From assembly GCA_945874515.1 (NCBI GenBank), contig CAMCHA010000010.1, forward strand, positions 1 to 15,183: a stretch of 15,183 nt of DNA. Direction: 5' to 3'. This document shows positions 1 through 6,467 of this stretch, piece after piece. Under the pieces are notes generated by a model. The model saw only the letters and a program-made list of their open reading frames with translations, had not been told where the DNA came from and searched no databases. Both the position numbers and the translations under genes were made by a program. Numbering within the stretch: the stretch's first letter is position 1; the number at the start of each line of letters is the position of its first letter. The stretch comes from Asaia bogorensis. Its GTDB lineage: Bacteria > Pseudomonadota > Alphaproteobacteria > Acetobacterales > Acetobacteraceae.

Positions 1-183
1 GTGGCACGCTTGCTTGCGCAGAAATTGAATGAGGTACTGGCGGACCCCGCCATTCGCAAACGCGCCTTTGATGCCGGCGCGCTGGTGGTGCCTTCCTCGC
101 CGGAAGCCTTGGCCGCGCGCATGGAACGCGAAACAGCCGCCTGGGCCGAGGTTGTGCGGGCCGCCAAAATCACCGCCGGTTAA
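1..183 (+). CDS. Tripartite tricarboxylate transporter substrate-binding protein (TctC/Bug family), C-terminal fragment
   Basis: Only the last 60 residues are present and the gene continues off the left edge, so the GTG at base 1 is an internal codon. The fragment has the usual tail of TctC/Bug periplasmic binding proteins: an LxxxLNEVLADPAIRKR helix, a small 'DAGA' turn, then 'SSPEALAARMERETAAWAEV' ending in a short alpha-helical tail before TAA. Proteins of this family are exported and capture carboxylates or related small acids, usually for a TctAB-type membrane transporter; many are orphans without TctAB nearby. The ligand cannot be judged from this end. It stops 98 bases before the next gene, so a shared transcript is possible but not shown. 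Family assignment is from recognisable tail motifs; confidence is limited by the short length. Confidence 0.8.
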   Translation: MARLLAQKLNEVLADPAIRKRAFDAGALVVPSSPEALAARMERETAAWAEVVRAAKITAG

Positions 184-251
184 GCTTTTCGGCGCGCGCG
201 GTGCGGCCCTTCACTGTAACTTAATGAAGCCAAGCGAAAATGCCGTCAGGT

Positions 252-266
252 GATCCACCCTGGATC
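252..266. promoter_or_regulatory. Perfect hairpin/palindrome just upstream of the FtsK-gamma-like gene
   Basis: GATCCA, CCC, TGGATC forms a 6-base inverted repeat with a 3-base loop. It ends 15 bases before the ATG at 282. A second pair, CAAGCG (231-236) and CGCTTG (266-271), brackets it but shares one base with the inner arm. It could be a small operator, an mRNA hairpin covering the ribosome-binding region, or chance. No function is known. Confidence 0.25.
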
Positions 267-281
267 GCTTGATGGTGGACC

Positions 282-932
282 ATGCCGATTCCAAGCTACG
301 CCGATGCCGTGCGCTTTGTGCGCCGCCAGCCGCGGATCAATACCAGCACGCTGGCGGATGGCCTTGGCATCCGCTGGGGTGTTGCGCTTGATTATTTGGA
401 ACGGATGGAACGTTCCGGCGTGGTTGGCGCGATTGAGGATGATGGCTGGTGGCCTGTCGCCCGCAGCAAAGACCCACCAATCGCCCGCAAGCCCAGCGCT
501 GCCGCCCCCGGCAAAGGGGCCACGCTGCGCCGTGGCAGCCCGCCCGCGCCCGAAAAACCGCCGGAAACCCCTGCCCTGCCGCCGCCGCCCAGCAATGACC
601 AGCAGCAAGTGATGGATAAGCTGCGCGAAGCAGCCCGCGTGCTGATGGCCGAACGCGAAAACATGCAAAAGCTGCGCGATGCCTGCCGGCTGCTGATCGC
701 GGAACGGGAAGCCTGGAAGCGCCGCGCTTTGGCCGCTGAGGCGCGCATGCTGACCGAAGAAGCGGATGAAATGGACCGCCAGCGTTTTGATTCGCTGCGT
801 CGCGTGCTCGCGCGCGAATTGCACCCGGATTACGCGCCGGCGGATCGCGGTGATATGTCGCTCCGTGAAGCGCTGTTCAAATCCATCTGGCCCAAGGTGG
901 AACAGATTGAGCGCAAGGGGCGGTCTGGTTGA
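282..932 (+). CDS. Protein with N-terminal FtsK-gamma-like winged helix, coiled coil and C-terminal HPD (J-like) segment
   Basis: Not a named family that I recognise as a whole. Residues about 4-60 match the gamma domain of the DNA translocase FtsK in layout: a leading 'YADAVRFV' helix, an 'INTSTLADGLGIRWGVALDY' helix-turn-helix, then 'LERMERSGVVG' and a wing. In FtsK that domain reads KOPS sites; here there is no motor, so a stand-alone DNA-binding role is inferred. Residues 62-105 are a Pro/Ala-rich linker. Residues 107-170 are charged and helical and contain a tandem 17-residue repeat (111-127 and 128-144, both built on M-x-K-L-R-(E/D)-A and AERE). Residues 171-210 give helix, HPD (181-183), loop, helix, as in the centre of J domains, which may mean Hsp70 contact or only resemblance. 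The ATG at 282 is the only sensible start; the ribosome site is weak. Seven bases separate its stop from the convergent aminotransferase stop. Confidence 0.75.
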   Translation: MPIPSYADAVRFVRRQPRINTSTLADGLGIRWGVALDYLERMERSGVVGAIEDDGWWPVARSKDPPIARKPSAAAPGKGATLRRGSPPAPEKPPETPALPPPPSNDQQQVMDKLREAARVLMAERENMQKLRDACRLLIAEREAWKRRALAAEARMLTEEADEMDRQRFDSLRRVLARELHPDYAPADRGDMSLREALFKSIWPKVEQIERKGRSG

Positions 933-955
933 AAAGCCCTTAGCGCCCCAACCAG
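917..955. terminator. Inverted repeats across convergent gene ends, possible bidirectional terminator
   Basis: The ends of the plus-strand gene at 932 and the minus-strand gene at 940 sit inside overlapping inverted repeats. CTGGTTG (925-931) pairs with CAACCAG (949-955), a 7-base stem with a 17-base loop; GGGGCG (917-922) can instead pair with CGCCCC (944-949). The two pairings share C949 and interleave, so they compete. No T-run follows on either side, so intrinsic termination is not proven. Confidence 0.25.
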
Positions 956-2109
956 CGCGCCAGGCGTTCCGGCGCCGCCGCCATATCCGCTTCGCGCCCG
1001 CAATAGGAAAAGCGCAAAAAGCGCCCGCCGCGCCCTCGGTCAAAATCAAGCCCGGTGGTGGCGGCAATCCCCGCCCCTTCCAGCATGGCGGCCGAAAACG
1101 CCGCGCTGTCATTGGTGAGCGCTGAGACATCGCACCAAAGATAGAAAGCACCATCAGCCGCCGCGATCCGGTCAAACCCCGCGCGCGGCAGGCCGGCCAG
1201 AAGTGCTGAGCGGCTGCGTGCATAGGCGGCCTTGTTGCCTTCCAATTCTTCGCGGCAATCCATGGCGGCTTCTGCCGCCACCTGGGCGATATGCGGCGCG
1301 CTGATGAACATGTTTTGCGCCAGGCATTCCACCGGGCGGATCAAATCATCGGGTAGTAGCAGCCAGCCGATGCGCCAGCCGGTCATGGACCAGTATTTGG
1401 AAAAACTATTCACCACCACAGCGCTTTCGCTGAAAGCCGCCGCGCTGCTTTCCGCGACCGTGCCCCAGCTCAGCCCGTGATAAATCTCATCGCTGATCAG
1501 CCGCACCCCTTCGGCATGGCACCAGCGCGCAATCGCGGCCAATTCATCTGGCGTCAGCATGGTGCCGGCGGGGTTGCAGGGGCTGGCGATGATCAGCCCC
1601 GCCGGGCGCGGGTCCAGCTTTTCGAGCATCGCGACGGTTGGCTGAAACCGCGTTGACGCATCACATTCCAGCAATTGCGGGCGCATCCCCAGCGCTTGCA
1701 GGATATTGGCATAGGGCGGGTAGAAGGGTGCGGCCATGGCAATGGCATCGCCTGGATCAAACGCCGCCAGAAAGGCCAGCGGAAAAGCACCCGAAGCGCC
1801 CATGGTGACCGCAATGCGCCGCGCCGGCACAACCAGCCCGTAATGATCCAGATAATGCCGCGCGATGCGTTCGCGGAGTGAAACCAGCCCGAAGGCTTCC
1901 GTATAGCCAAGCGGCGCGCCAGTATTGAGCGCTCGGATCGCAGCCTCCGCCGCGCCACGAGGAGCACCGGTGCTGGGTTGGCCAACCTCCATCCGGATGA
2001 TCCCGGGCGCGCCGGGCGGCAGGCTGGCCGCGCGCGCATTAGCGGCCGAAATCACATCCATCACCAGGAAGGGCGGTGCCTCAGCCCCGCGACCGGTCTT
2101 GAGCGCCAT
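940..2109 (-). CDS. Class I/II pyridoxal-phosphate aminotransferase
   Basis: Predicted 389-residue fold-type I aminotransferase, normal length for the subfamily that includes aspartate and related aminotransferases; it would move an amino group from an amino acid to a 2-oxo acid in the cytoplasm. All key residues are visible: GYTEAFG substrate loop (68-74), NP of 'SPCNPAG' (179-180), Asp207 and Tyr210 of 'SDEIYHG' contacting PLP, Lys238 of 'NSFSKYWSMTGWRIGW' as Schiff-base lysine, and Arg366 of 'RFLRFSYC' for the substrate carboxylate. Substrate preference cannot be read from sequence. I chose the ATG at 2109 because it lies 2 bases after the TGA of the upstream lipoprotein gene (TGATCATGG); a longer reading from 2205 would only extend back into that gene without aminotransferase-like sequence. 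The near-overlap argues for co-transcription and coupled translation with the GGT-like gene. Confidence 0.92.
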   Translation of the reverse strand: MALKTGRGAEAPPFLVMDVISAANARAASLPPGAPGIIRMEVGQPSTGAPRGAAEAAIRALNTGAPLGYTEAFGLVSLRERIARHYLDHYGLVVPARRIAVTMGASGAFPLAFLAAFDPGDAIAMAAPFYPPYANILQALGMRPQLLECDASTRFQPTVAMLEKLDPRPAGLIIASPCNPAGTMLTPDELAAIARWCHAEGVRLISDEIYHGLSWGTVAESSAAAFSESAVVVNSFSKYWSMTGWRIGWLLLPDDLIRPVECLAQNMFISAPHIAQVAAEAAMDCREELEGNKAAYARSRSALLAGLPRAGFDRIAAADGAFYLWCDVSALTNDSAAFSAAMLEGAGIAATTGLDFDRGRGGRFLRFSYCGREADMAAAPERLARWLGR

Positions 2110-2111
2110 GA

Positions 2112-3485
2112 TCAGCGCCCAAAGCTGCCGAGTGCCACCCCGCCACCGCGCGGATCCACAGCGCCGATGCACGCGGGACCATTGGTGGGCACAAGTCCTG
2201 CACAAGAAATGGTCACGCCCCGCCCAGGCGCCGGCACCCCCGCGAAGGGATCAGCCGGGCCGCCCCGGCGCTGCACCGCGGCCAAAGGCATGGCCGTTGC
2301 GGCCAAGGCTGCCTGCCCGCCACTGCCTGAAGCCGCAGCACGAAAGCGGCGCAAATCGGGCCGCGCCAGAATAGCAACCGGCAAGGGGGCGGCCTGCACT
2401 TGGCCAATGCCAGGCGCAGCGGCCAGCAAAATCCCGGTGCCCGGCACCACGCGCCCTGTTCCGAACAGGTTGTTCAAGCTGAAGGCGCAGGAAACAGCAT
2501 TGCCTTCGCGGTCCAGCGTGATCAGCGAAGCCCCTGCCCCGGAACCGGCGCTGGTGTCAGCGCCCAGCCCCTGCCCCGCCAGGGCAGCTTGCAGCGACCC
2601 CGCCATGCCCGGTGACGCATCGGTGCTGAGCAGCACCAGATCCGACCCCAAGGCGGTGCGCGTTGCGCCGCCAGCCCGGCTGCGCGTGGTGCGCAGTTCT
2701 GCCTCGGTCAGACCACCGCCGGACATGACCGAGCCAGCCACCAGGCGCTCCGCCAGACTGCCCTGGTAAAGATCGCCAACACCAAGCGCCGAGGCGCGAA
2801 GCTGGGCCAGTGTGGCACTCAAATCCGGCTGGGTGATGCGGTCGCCGAGTTTCAGCACCCCACCCCCTGTGCGGCCAAAAATCTGCCGGGCGCTGGGGTC
2901 CGCGAGCAAGGGTCCGGCCACCACCGCCAGATCATCGGCCAAAGTGCGGCTGATTTCTGTCCCCAACCGCGCCAAATCCTCGGCGGGGCGGATCAGATCC
3001 TCGATCTTGAAGCGCCCCGCATTGAGATGCATGCCGAAAAGCCCGCGCGCCATGGCGGGGAGTGCTGCGGGACGGTCGGTGCCAGAGGGTATCTCGGTCC
3101 GCGCGCCGGCAGGGAAGACGATGGCGCGCGCCACACCGCGCTGCGCATCCAACACCACGCAAGCGCCACCGCCGCCAAGCCCAGCGCGGGAGGGCAGCGT
3201 GACCGTCAAGGCGAAGGCTCCGGCCACCGCGGCATCTACGGCCGAGCCACCGCTTGAAAGAATATCGCGCGCCACAATCGCCGCGCGGGGCTCATCTGCC
3301 GCCGCGCCGCCCAGAAAGCCACTCACGTGGCCCGGCGTGCCAAAGGGGATCGAGGATCGGCCCGTGACGGCATCAACCGTGCGATCCACGGTGGATTCCA
3401 CCGTCTGGCAAGCCGCCAAGGCCAGGCCAAGCCCAATGCCGAACCAAGCCCGCCCCAGTTTCATCCTGCCGCCATGCTGCATCAT
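2112..3485 (-). CDS. Gamma-glutamyltransferase-like lipoprotein, probably catalytically dead
   Basis: Up to 457 residues against about 580 for E. coli GGT. A lipoprotein signal is clear: a Lys/Arg n-region, hydrophobic core and 'LALAAC' lipobox with Cys26, so the product should be a lipid-anchored envelope protein. GGT-family landmarks remain: 'AGLGGGG' (101-107), 'DREGNAVSCAFSLNNLFGTG' (325-344) and 'SGSGG' (386-390), corresponding to the oxyanion-hole Gly pair. However, the segment before DREGNAV reads GASLIT where active enzymes have Thr-Thr-His-x-Ser, so the autoprocessing nucleophile is missing, and the glutamate-binding Arg of 'DFRE' is replaced (VFPA, 123-126). I therefore infer loss of transferase/hydrolase activity. 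The start may be at 3485 or 3464 (MKLGRAW, Cys19); neither has a strong, well-spaced ribosome site. It is the first gene of a pair with the aminotransferase. Confidence 0.82.
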   Translation of the reverse strand: MMQHGGRMKLGRAWFGIGLGLALAACQTVESTVDRTVDAVTGRSSIPFGTPGHVSGFLGGAAADEPRAAIVARDILSSGGSAVDAAVAGAFALTVTLPSRAGLGGGGACVVLDAQRGVARAIVFPAGARTEIPSGTDRPAALPAMARGLFGMHLNAGRFKIEDLIRPAEDLARLGTEISRTLADDLAVVAGPLLADPSARQIFGRTGGGVLKLGDRITQPDLSATLAQLRASALGVGDLYQGSLAERLVAGSVMSGGGLTEAELRTTRSRAGGATRTALGSDLVLLSTDASPGMAGSLQAALAGQGLGADTSAGSGAGASLITLDREGNAVSCAFSLNNLFGTGRVVPGTGILLAAAPGIGQVQAAPLPVAILARPDLRRFRAAASGSGGQAALAATAMPLAAVQRRGGPADPFAGVPAPGRGVTISCAGLVPTNGPACIGAVDPRGGGVALGSFGR

Positions 3486-3645
3486 ACGGTTATTCTTTCT
3501 GACTGGCCGCGCCAGCAGGCGCGTCGCCGATAGGGATTAGCATAGAAGTGGCCGAGTCCAAGGGTGGGGGTGAGAGAAGCGCGACTTGCCTCATGGCCCT
3601 GGTCGGGCTTGGTTAGGTGCCAACGCAACGCCGGAACCCACAATC

Positions 3646-4380
3646 ATGCAAAGACGCCTGCTGCTTACCGCCTTCGCCGCAACCCTGGCTGGGCCTGCTT
3701 TGGCCCAAGGCTTCACGGAAGCGCAGCGCGCCGAAATCCTGGCCATTCTGCGTGATGCGCTGCGCCGCGACCCCAGCTTGCTGCGGGAGGGTTTGGGCGC
3801 GTTGCAAGCGGCCGAGGATATGGAACGGAGTTCGGCGCTCGCCACGGGCATCCGCGCGCATGAGGCAGCGCTTTTGCGCAACCCGGCCGACCCTGTGCGC
3901 GGCAATCCGCGTGGCGATGTCACGATTGTGGAATTCTTCGATGCGCGCTGCCCTTTCTGCAAAAGGCTGGCCGGCGAGATGACTGAATTGCTGCGCAAGG
4001 ACCGAAATGTCCGCGTGGTGATGAAGGATTTGCCCGTGCTGGGCCCGGCTTCTGTTGTTGCCGCACGCGCTTTGCTGGCCGCGCAACGCCAGGGAAAATA
4101 CAATGAATTCTACGATCGCCTGATGGCTTTGCGTGGCGAGCCGACCGAAGCCGCAATGCGCGCAGAGGCTGAGCGTATCGGCATGGATATCGCGCGCTGG
4201 CAGCGGGATATGCTGGACCCTGCCTTGCAGCAGCGGATTGACACCAATTTGGAATTGGCCCGCGCGCTGCGCATTGAAGGCACACCCGCCTTGATCATTG
4301 GCGATGCTTTCATTCCCGGCGCGGTGCCGCTCGCGGATCTGGAACGCGCGGTCGCTGAAGTGCGCCGCGCGCGCAGATGA
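3646..4380 (+). CDS. Periplasmic DsbA-family (Com1/ScsC-like) thiol oxidoreductase
   Basis: 244 residues. A signal peptide (MQRRLLLTAFAATLAGPALA, cleavage before Gln21) sends it to the periplasm. Residues 22-80 form an N-terminal helical extension rich in Arg/Glu/Leu, as in the Com1/ScsC/BcfH-type DsbA subgroup, where it can mediate oligomerisation. The thioredoxin fold follows: 'VTIVEFFDARCPFCKRL' with the active site CPFC at 102-105, then the helical insert, and the cis-proline loop 'GTPALIIG' (Thr213-Pro214). It would oxidise or isomerise disulfides in envelope proteins. I preferred the ATG at 3646 to an upstream ATG at 3586 because it starts a clean signal peptide and has GGAA 9 bases upstream. 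It is divergent from the GGT-like gene across about 160 bases, and ends 9 bases from the convergent CDGSH gene. No DsbB or DsbD partner lies in the window. Confidence 0.92.
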   Translation: MQRRLLLTAFAATLAGPALAQGFTEAQRAEILAILRDALRRDPSLLREGLGALQAAEDMERSSALATGIRAHEAALLRNPADPVRGNPRGDVTIVEFFDARCPFCKRLAGEMTELLRKDRNVRVVMKDLPVLGPASVVAARALLAAQRQGKYNEFYDRLMALRGEPTEAAMRAEAERIGMDIARWQRDMLDPALQQRIDTNLELARALRIEGTPALIIGDAFIPGAVPLADLERAVAEVRRARR

Positions 4381-4389
4381 TTCGCTAAA

Positions 4390-4794
4390 TTACGGCGCTA
4401 CAAAACCTGCCTTCTTGTGGCTGCCATCGCAATAGGGCGCTTTGGCGGTCTGGCCACAACGGCAGAAGGAAGCCTGCGGGGTGCGGTCAATTTCTTCACC
4501 GGCGGCATTCTGCACAATCATGGGGCCCGAGGCGCGGACCGATCCATTGGGCTGAGGCTCCAGATTAACCGGGCCAGTCACGCCAGAGATATCCCGGCCT
4601 TCGCGCTTGGCCGGCGCGCCGGTCAGCGGAATCCCAGCCGCCTTGTGGCTGCCATCGCACCAGGGGCCATTCTTGGTCGCACCGCAGCGGCAAAGCCAGG
4701 CCTCGCCACCCTCAACGAGTTCGCCCTTTAGGGTGATCTCGCCCTTCAGATGCAGCGGGCCGCCGTCGCGCGTGGTGATCGTGGTCGCGGTCAT
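4390..4794 (-). CDS. Double CDGSH iron-sulfur domain protein
   Basis: 134 residues with two CDGSH (mitoNEET-type) motifs of the form C-x-C-x8-C-D-G-S-H: Cys35, Cys37, Cys46, His50 and Cys111, Cys113, Cys122, His126. Each set would hold a 2Fe-2S cluster by three Cys and one His. The N-terminal part (about 10-33) and the linker (60-100) resemble the small beta regions around these motifs in bacterial two-motif members. There is no membrane segment, so it should be cytosolic. Such proteins are thought to act in iron-sulfur or redox handling; the exact role is not known. The ATG at 4794 has a good ribosome site (GGAGA, about 8 bases upstream). The gene lies 42 bases downstream of the M81 peptidase gene on the same strand, so co-transcription is likely. 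Confidence 0.93.
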   Translation of the reverse strand: MTATTITTRDGGPLHLKGEITLKGELVEGGEAWLCRCGATKNGPWCDGSHKAAGIPLTGAPAKREGRDISGVTGPVNLEPQPNGSVRASGPMIVQNAAGEEIDRTPQASFCRCGQTAKAPYCDGSHKKAGFVAP

Positions 4795-4836
4795 GATGCG
4801 TTTCTCCGTTTCATGGTTGGCCGAGAATGTGGTGCC

Positions 4837-6378
4837 TTACGCGGCGCATGACCAGCCCGCCCCGGGATCAATCGGGAAAACCGGGCGCGGCAGGCGCTTC
4901 CAGGGGAAATTGACCAGAACGGGGCTGGTGAGGCCGGGCACATCCACTTCAAGAATGCGCTCGTCGGGAAAGAATTCATCAAAGCCGGCGCGGAAATGCC
5001 CACGCGATTTCACCACCACAACACGTGCGGCGGCGATATCCACGCCGAACATCTCAATCATGCGTGGTTCATGGCATTGGCGACGCAGGCTTGCCACCAC
5101 AACGTGGATGCCGCTGCCTTCCAATTCCAGCAACGCCGCCGGCCCAAGATCAAAGGCGCGCCCGGCCATGGTGCCGCGCCGGCCAATACCCTTGCCATCG
5201 GTTAGTTTCACGATGCGGGCGGGGGCAGAGAGGGTCGCGGAAAACTCGGTGGGATTGCGGTTGAAGGCGGCGGTGAATCGCGCACCCTCCCCCAGTCTAT
5301 GCGCTTCCGCGGCCAGGTCAGGATCAACGAAATTTGCCAGCACCACGTCCGCGACACCTGCCTCATGCAGGGCGCGCAGCACATAGCCAGTATTGCCGCG
5401 CCCGCCACCGCCCGGATTATCGGCGACATCGGCAATCAGCACGGGGGCCGCGCCCTCACCTGCCGCTTTGGCGCGCAGCGTGACATCTGCCAGCGATGAA
5501 AGCTTCGCCACATAACGCTGCCGATCCGCCCAGGTGGCCCGCGCAATTTCCTGCGCCGCTGCGTCAGCCAGTGCCTGGTCCCCGCCACGTGCCGTGACCG
5601 TGACCGTCATGCCGCATTTCGGCAAATCGGAAAAAACAAAGCCGCCGCAGATGGAAGCATTGGCGATGCGCGCATCCCGCGCCATCAGCGCCTCACATTC
5701 CGCCATGCGATCCGCATAGGGGCCGCGCGCTGTCAGCAAACTAACCGATGGCGGTGTGATGGGCAGGCGCACGAAACCGCGCGCGAATCGCGCGCCACCC
5801 AAGGCTTCGCGCAGCAGATCAGCGGCATCGGCGGCGCGTTCGCGCATATCCACATGCGGGTTGGTGCGATAGCCGATAAAGGCGTCCACCGCGCCGATCA
5901 GCTTTTCGCTGATATTGCAATGAAGGTCATGGGTACACAGGATCGGCACCACAGGCCCCACAATGGCGCGCAGCATCGCGGCCATGGTGCCATCACTATC
6001 CTCATCGCCTGTCGCGCTGCTCGCGCCATGATTGGCGATATAGACACCATCCAAGGGCAAAGCCGCCGCCAAACCGGCGCGCATTTCATCAAACGCATCA
6101 TTGAGCAGGCTTTGATCAATGGGGCCGCCAGGCGGTGCGGCCATTACCAGAATCGGCACCGGCACCCAGGGCCCAGTTTCATCCATGCGCTTGTAGAAAC
6201 CAGGAATCTCGGAGGGCAAATGGCTGACCGGCTGACGCGCGAGCCGCGATATCGCCTCCCCCCTTTCAAGGCATTGCCGGGCGAAATCTTCCTTCACGGT
6301 TACGGGTGCGAAGGCATTTGCTTCCAAATGCAGCCCCAGAATGGCAATGCGCGGTGCGCGCGGCGTTTGCTGACCCAT
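4837..6378 (-). CDS. M81-family (MlrC/microcystinase C-type) metallopeptidase
   Basis: 513 residues, the usual size for M81/DUF1485 proteins. The family is named for MlrC, which breaks down linearised microcystin fragments; most members in soil and water proteobacteria have unknown natural substrates, so microcystin use should not be assumed. Visible landmarks: 'LHLEANAFAP' (16-25, Glu19), 'IANHGA' (114-119, His117), 'THDLHCNIS' (149-157) with Asp151 and His153, and 'GYRTNPHVDM' (169-178) with His175. The last three are the metal-binding Asp-His-His pattern of the family. Later come 'DVADNPGGGGRGNTG' and a C-terminal domain that ends near the TGA. I chose the ATG at 6378, directly before 'GQQTPRAPRIAILGLHLEANAF'; the longer reading from 6534 runs into the divergent gene. 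GGGGG lies about 9 bases upstream. No signal peptide, so cytoplasmic. Confidence 0.9.
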   Translation of the reverse strand: MGQQTPRAPRIAILGLHLEANAFAPVTVKEDFARQCLERGEAISRLARQPVSHLPSEIPGFYKRMDETGPWVPVPILVMAAPPGGPIDQSLLNDAFDEMRAGLAAALPLDGVYIANHGASSATGDEDSDGTMAAMLRAIVGPVVPILCTHDLHCNISEKLIGAVDAFIGYRTNPHVDMRERAADAADLLREALGGARFARGFVRLPITPPSVSLLTARGPYADRMAECEALMARDARIANASICGGFVFSDLPKCGMTVTVTARGGDQALADAAAQEIARATWADRQRYVAKLSSLADVTLRAKAAGEGAAPVLIADVADNPGGGGRGNTGYVLRALHEAGVADVVLANFVDPDLAAEAHRLGEGARFTAAFNRNPTEFSATLSAPARIVKLTDGKGIGRRGTMAGRAFDLGPAALLELEGSGIHVVVASLRRQCHEPRMIEMFGVDIAAARVVVVKSRGHFRAGFDEFFPDERILEVDVPGLTSPVLVNFPWKRLPRPVFPIDPGAGWSCAA

Positions 6379-6467
6379 TTCTGTAACAACCCCCGGGATA
6401 GACGTGTCGTGTGACTTGTATAAACTCTGTGAACTGAAACGATAAACTGAGGGGTAGTTAGCTGGGG
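6379..6467. promoter_or_regulatory. Divergent control region between the M81 and aspartoacylase-like genes
   Basis: This 89-base interval is visibly richer in A and T than its surroundings and is the only space for promoters of both divergent units. ATAAACT occurs at 6420-6426 and again at 6442-6448, 22 bases apart (two helical turns), and AACTGA occurs at 6432-6437 and 6445-6450. TATAAA at 6419-6424 could be a -10 for the plus-strand gene. No regulator gene is adjacent, and no clear -35 box was found, so this is a candidate only. Confidence 0.4.

Noticed and set aside
246..1223. Long minus-strand open frame (325 codons) opposite the FtsK-gamma-like gene
   Set aside because: Its translation is Arg/Ala/His-rich without any recognisable domain, and it runs antisense to two better-supported genes. 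Long antisense frames are expected in GC-rich DNA.
1978..2769. Plus-strand 263-codon frame across the GGT-like gene
   Set aside because: Low-complexity Pro/Ala/Arg composition, no domain, and fully antisense to a gene with a lipobox and GGT motifs.
3503..3515. CTGGC-CGC-GCCAG palindrome between the GGT-like and DsbA genes
   Set aside because: Five-base arms in GC-rich DNA are common; no repeat elsewhere or promoter spacing supports a binding site.
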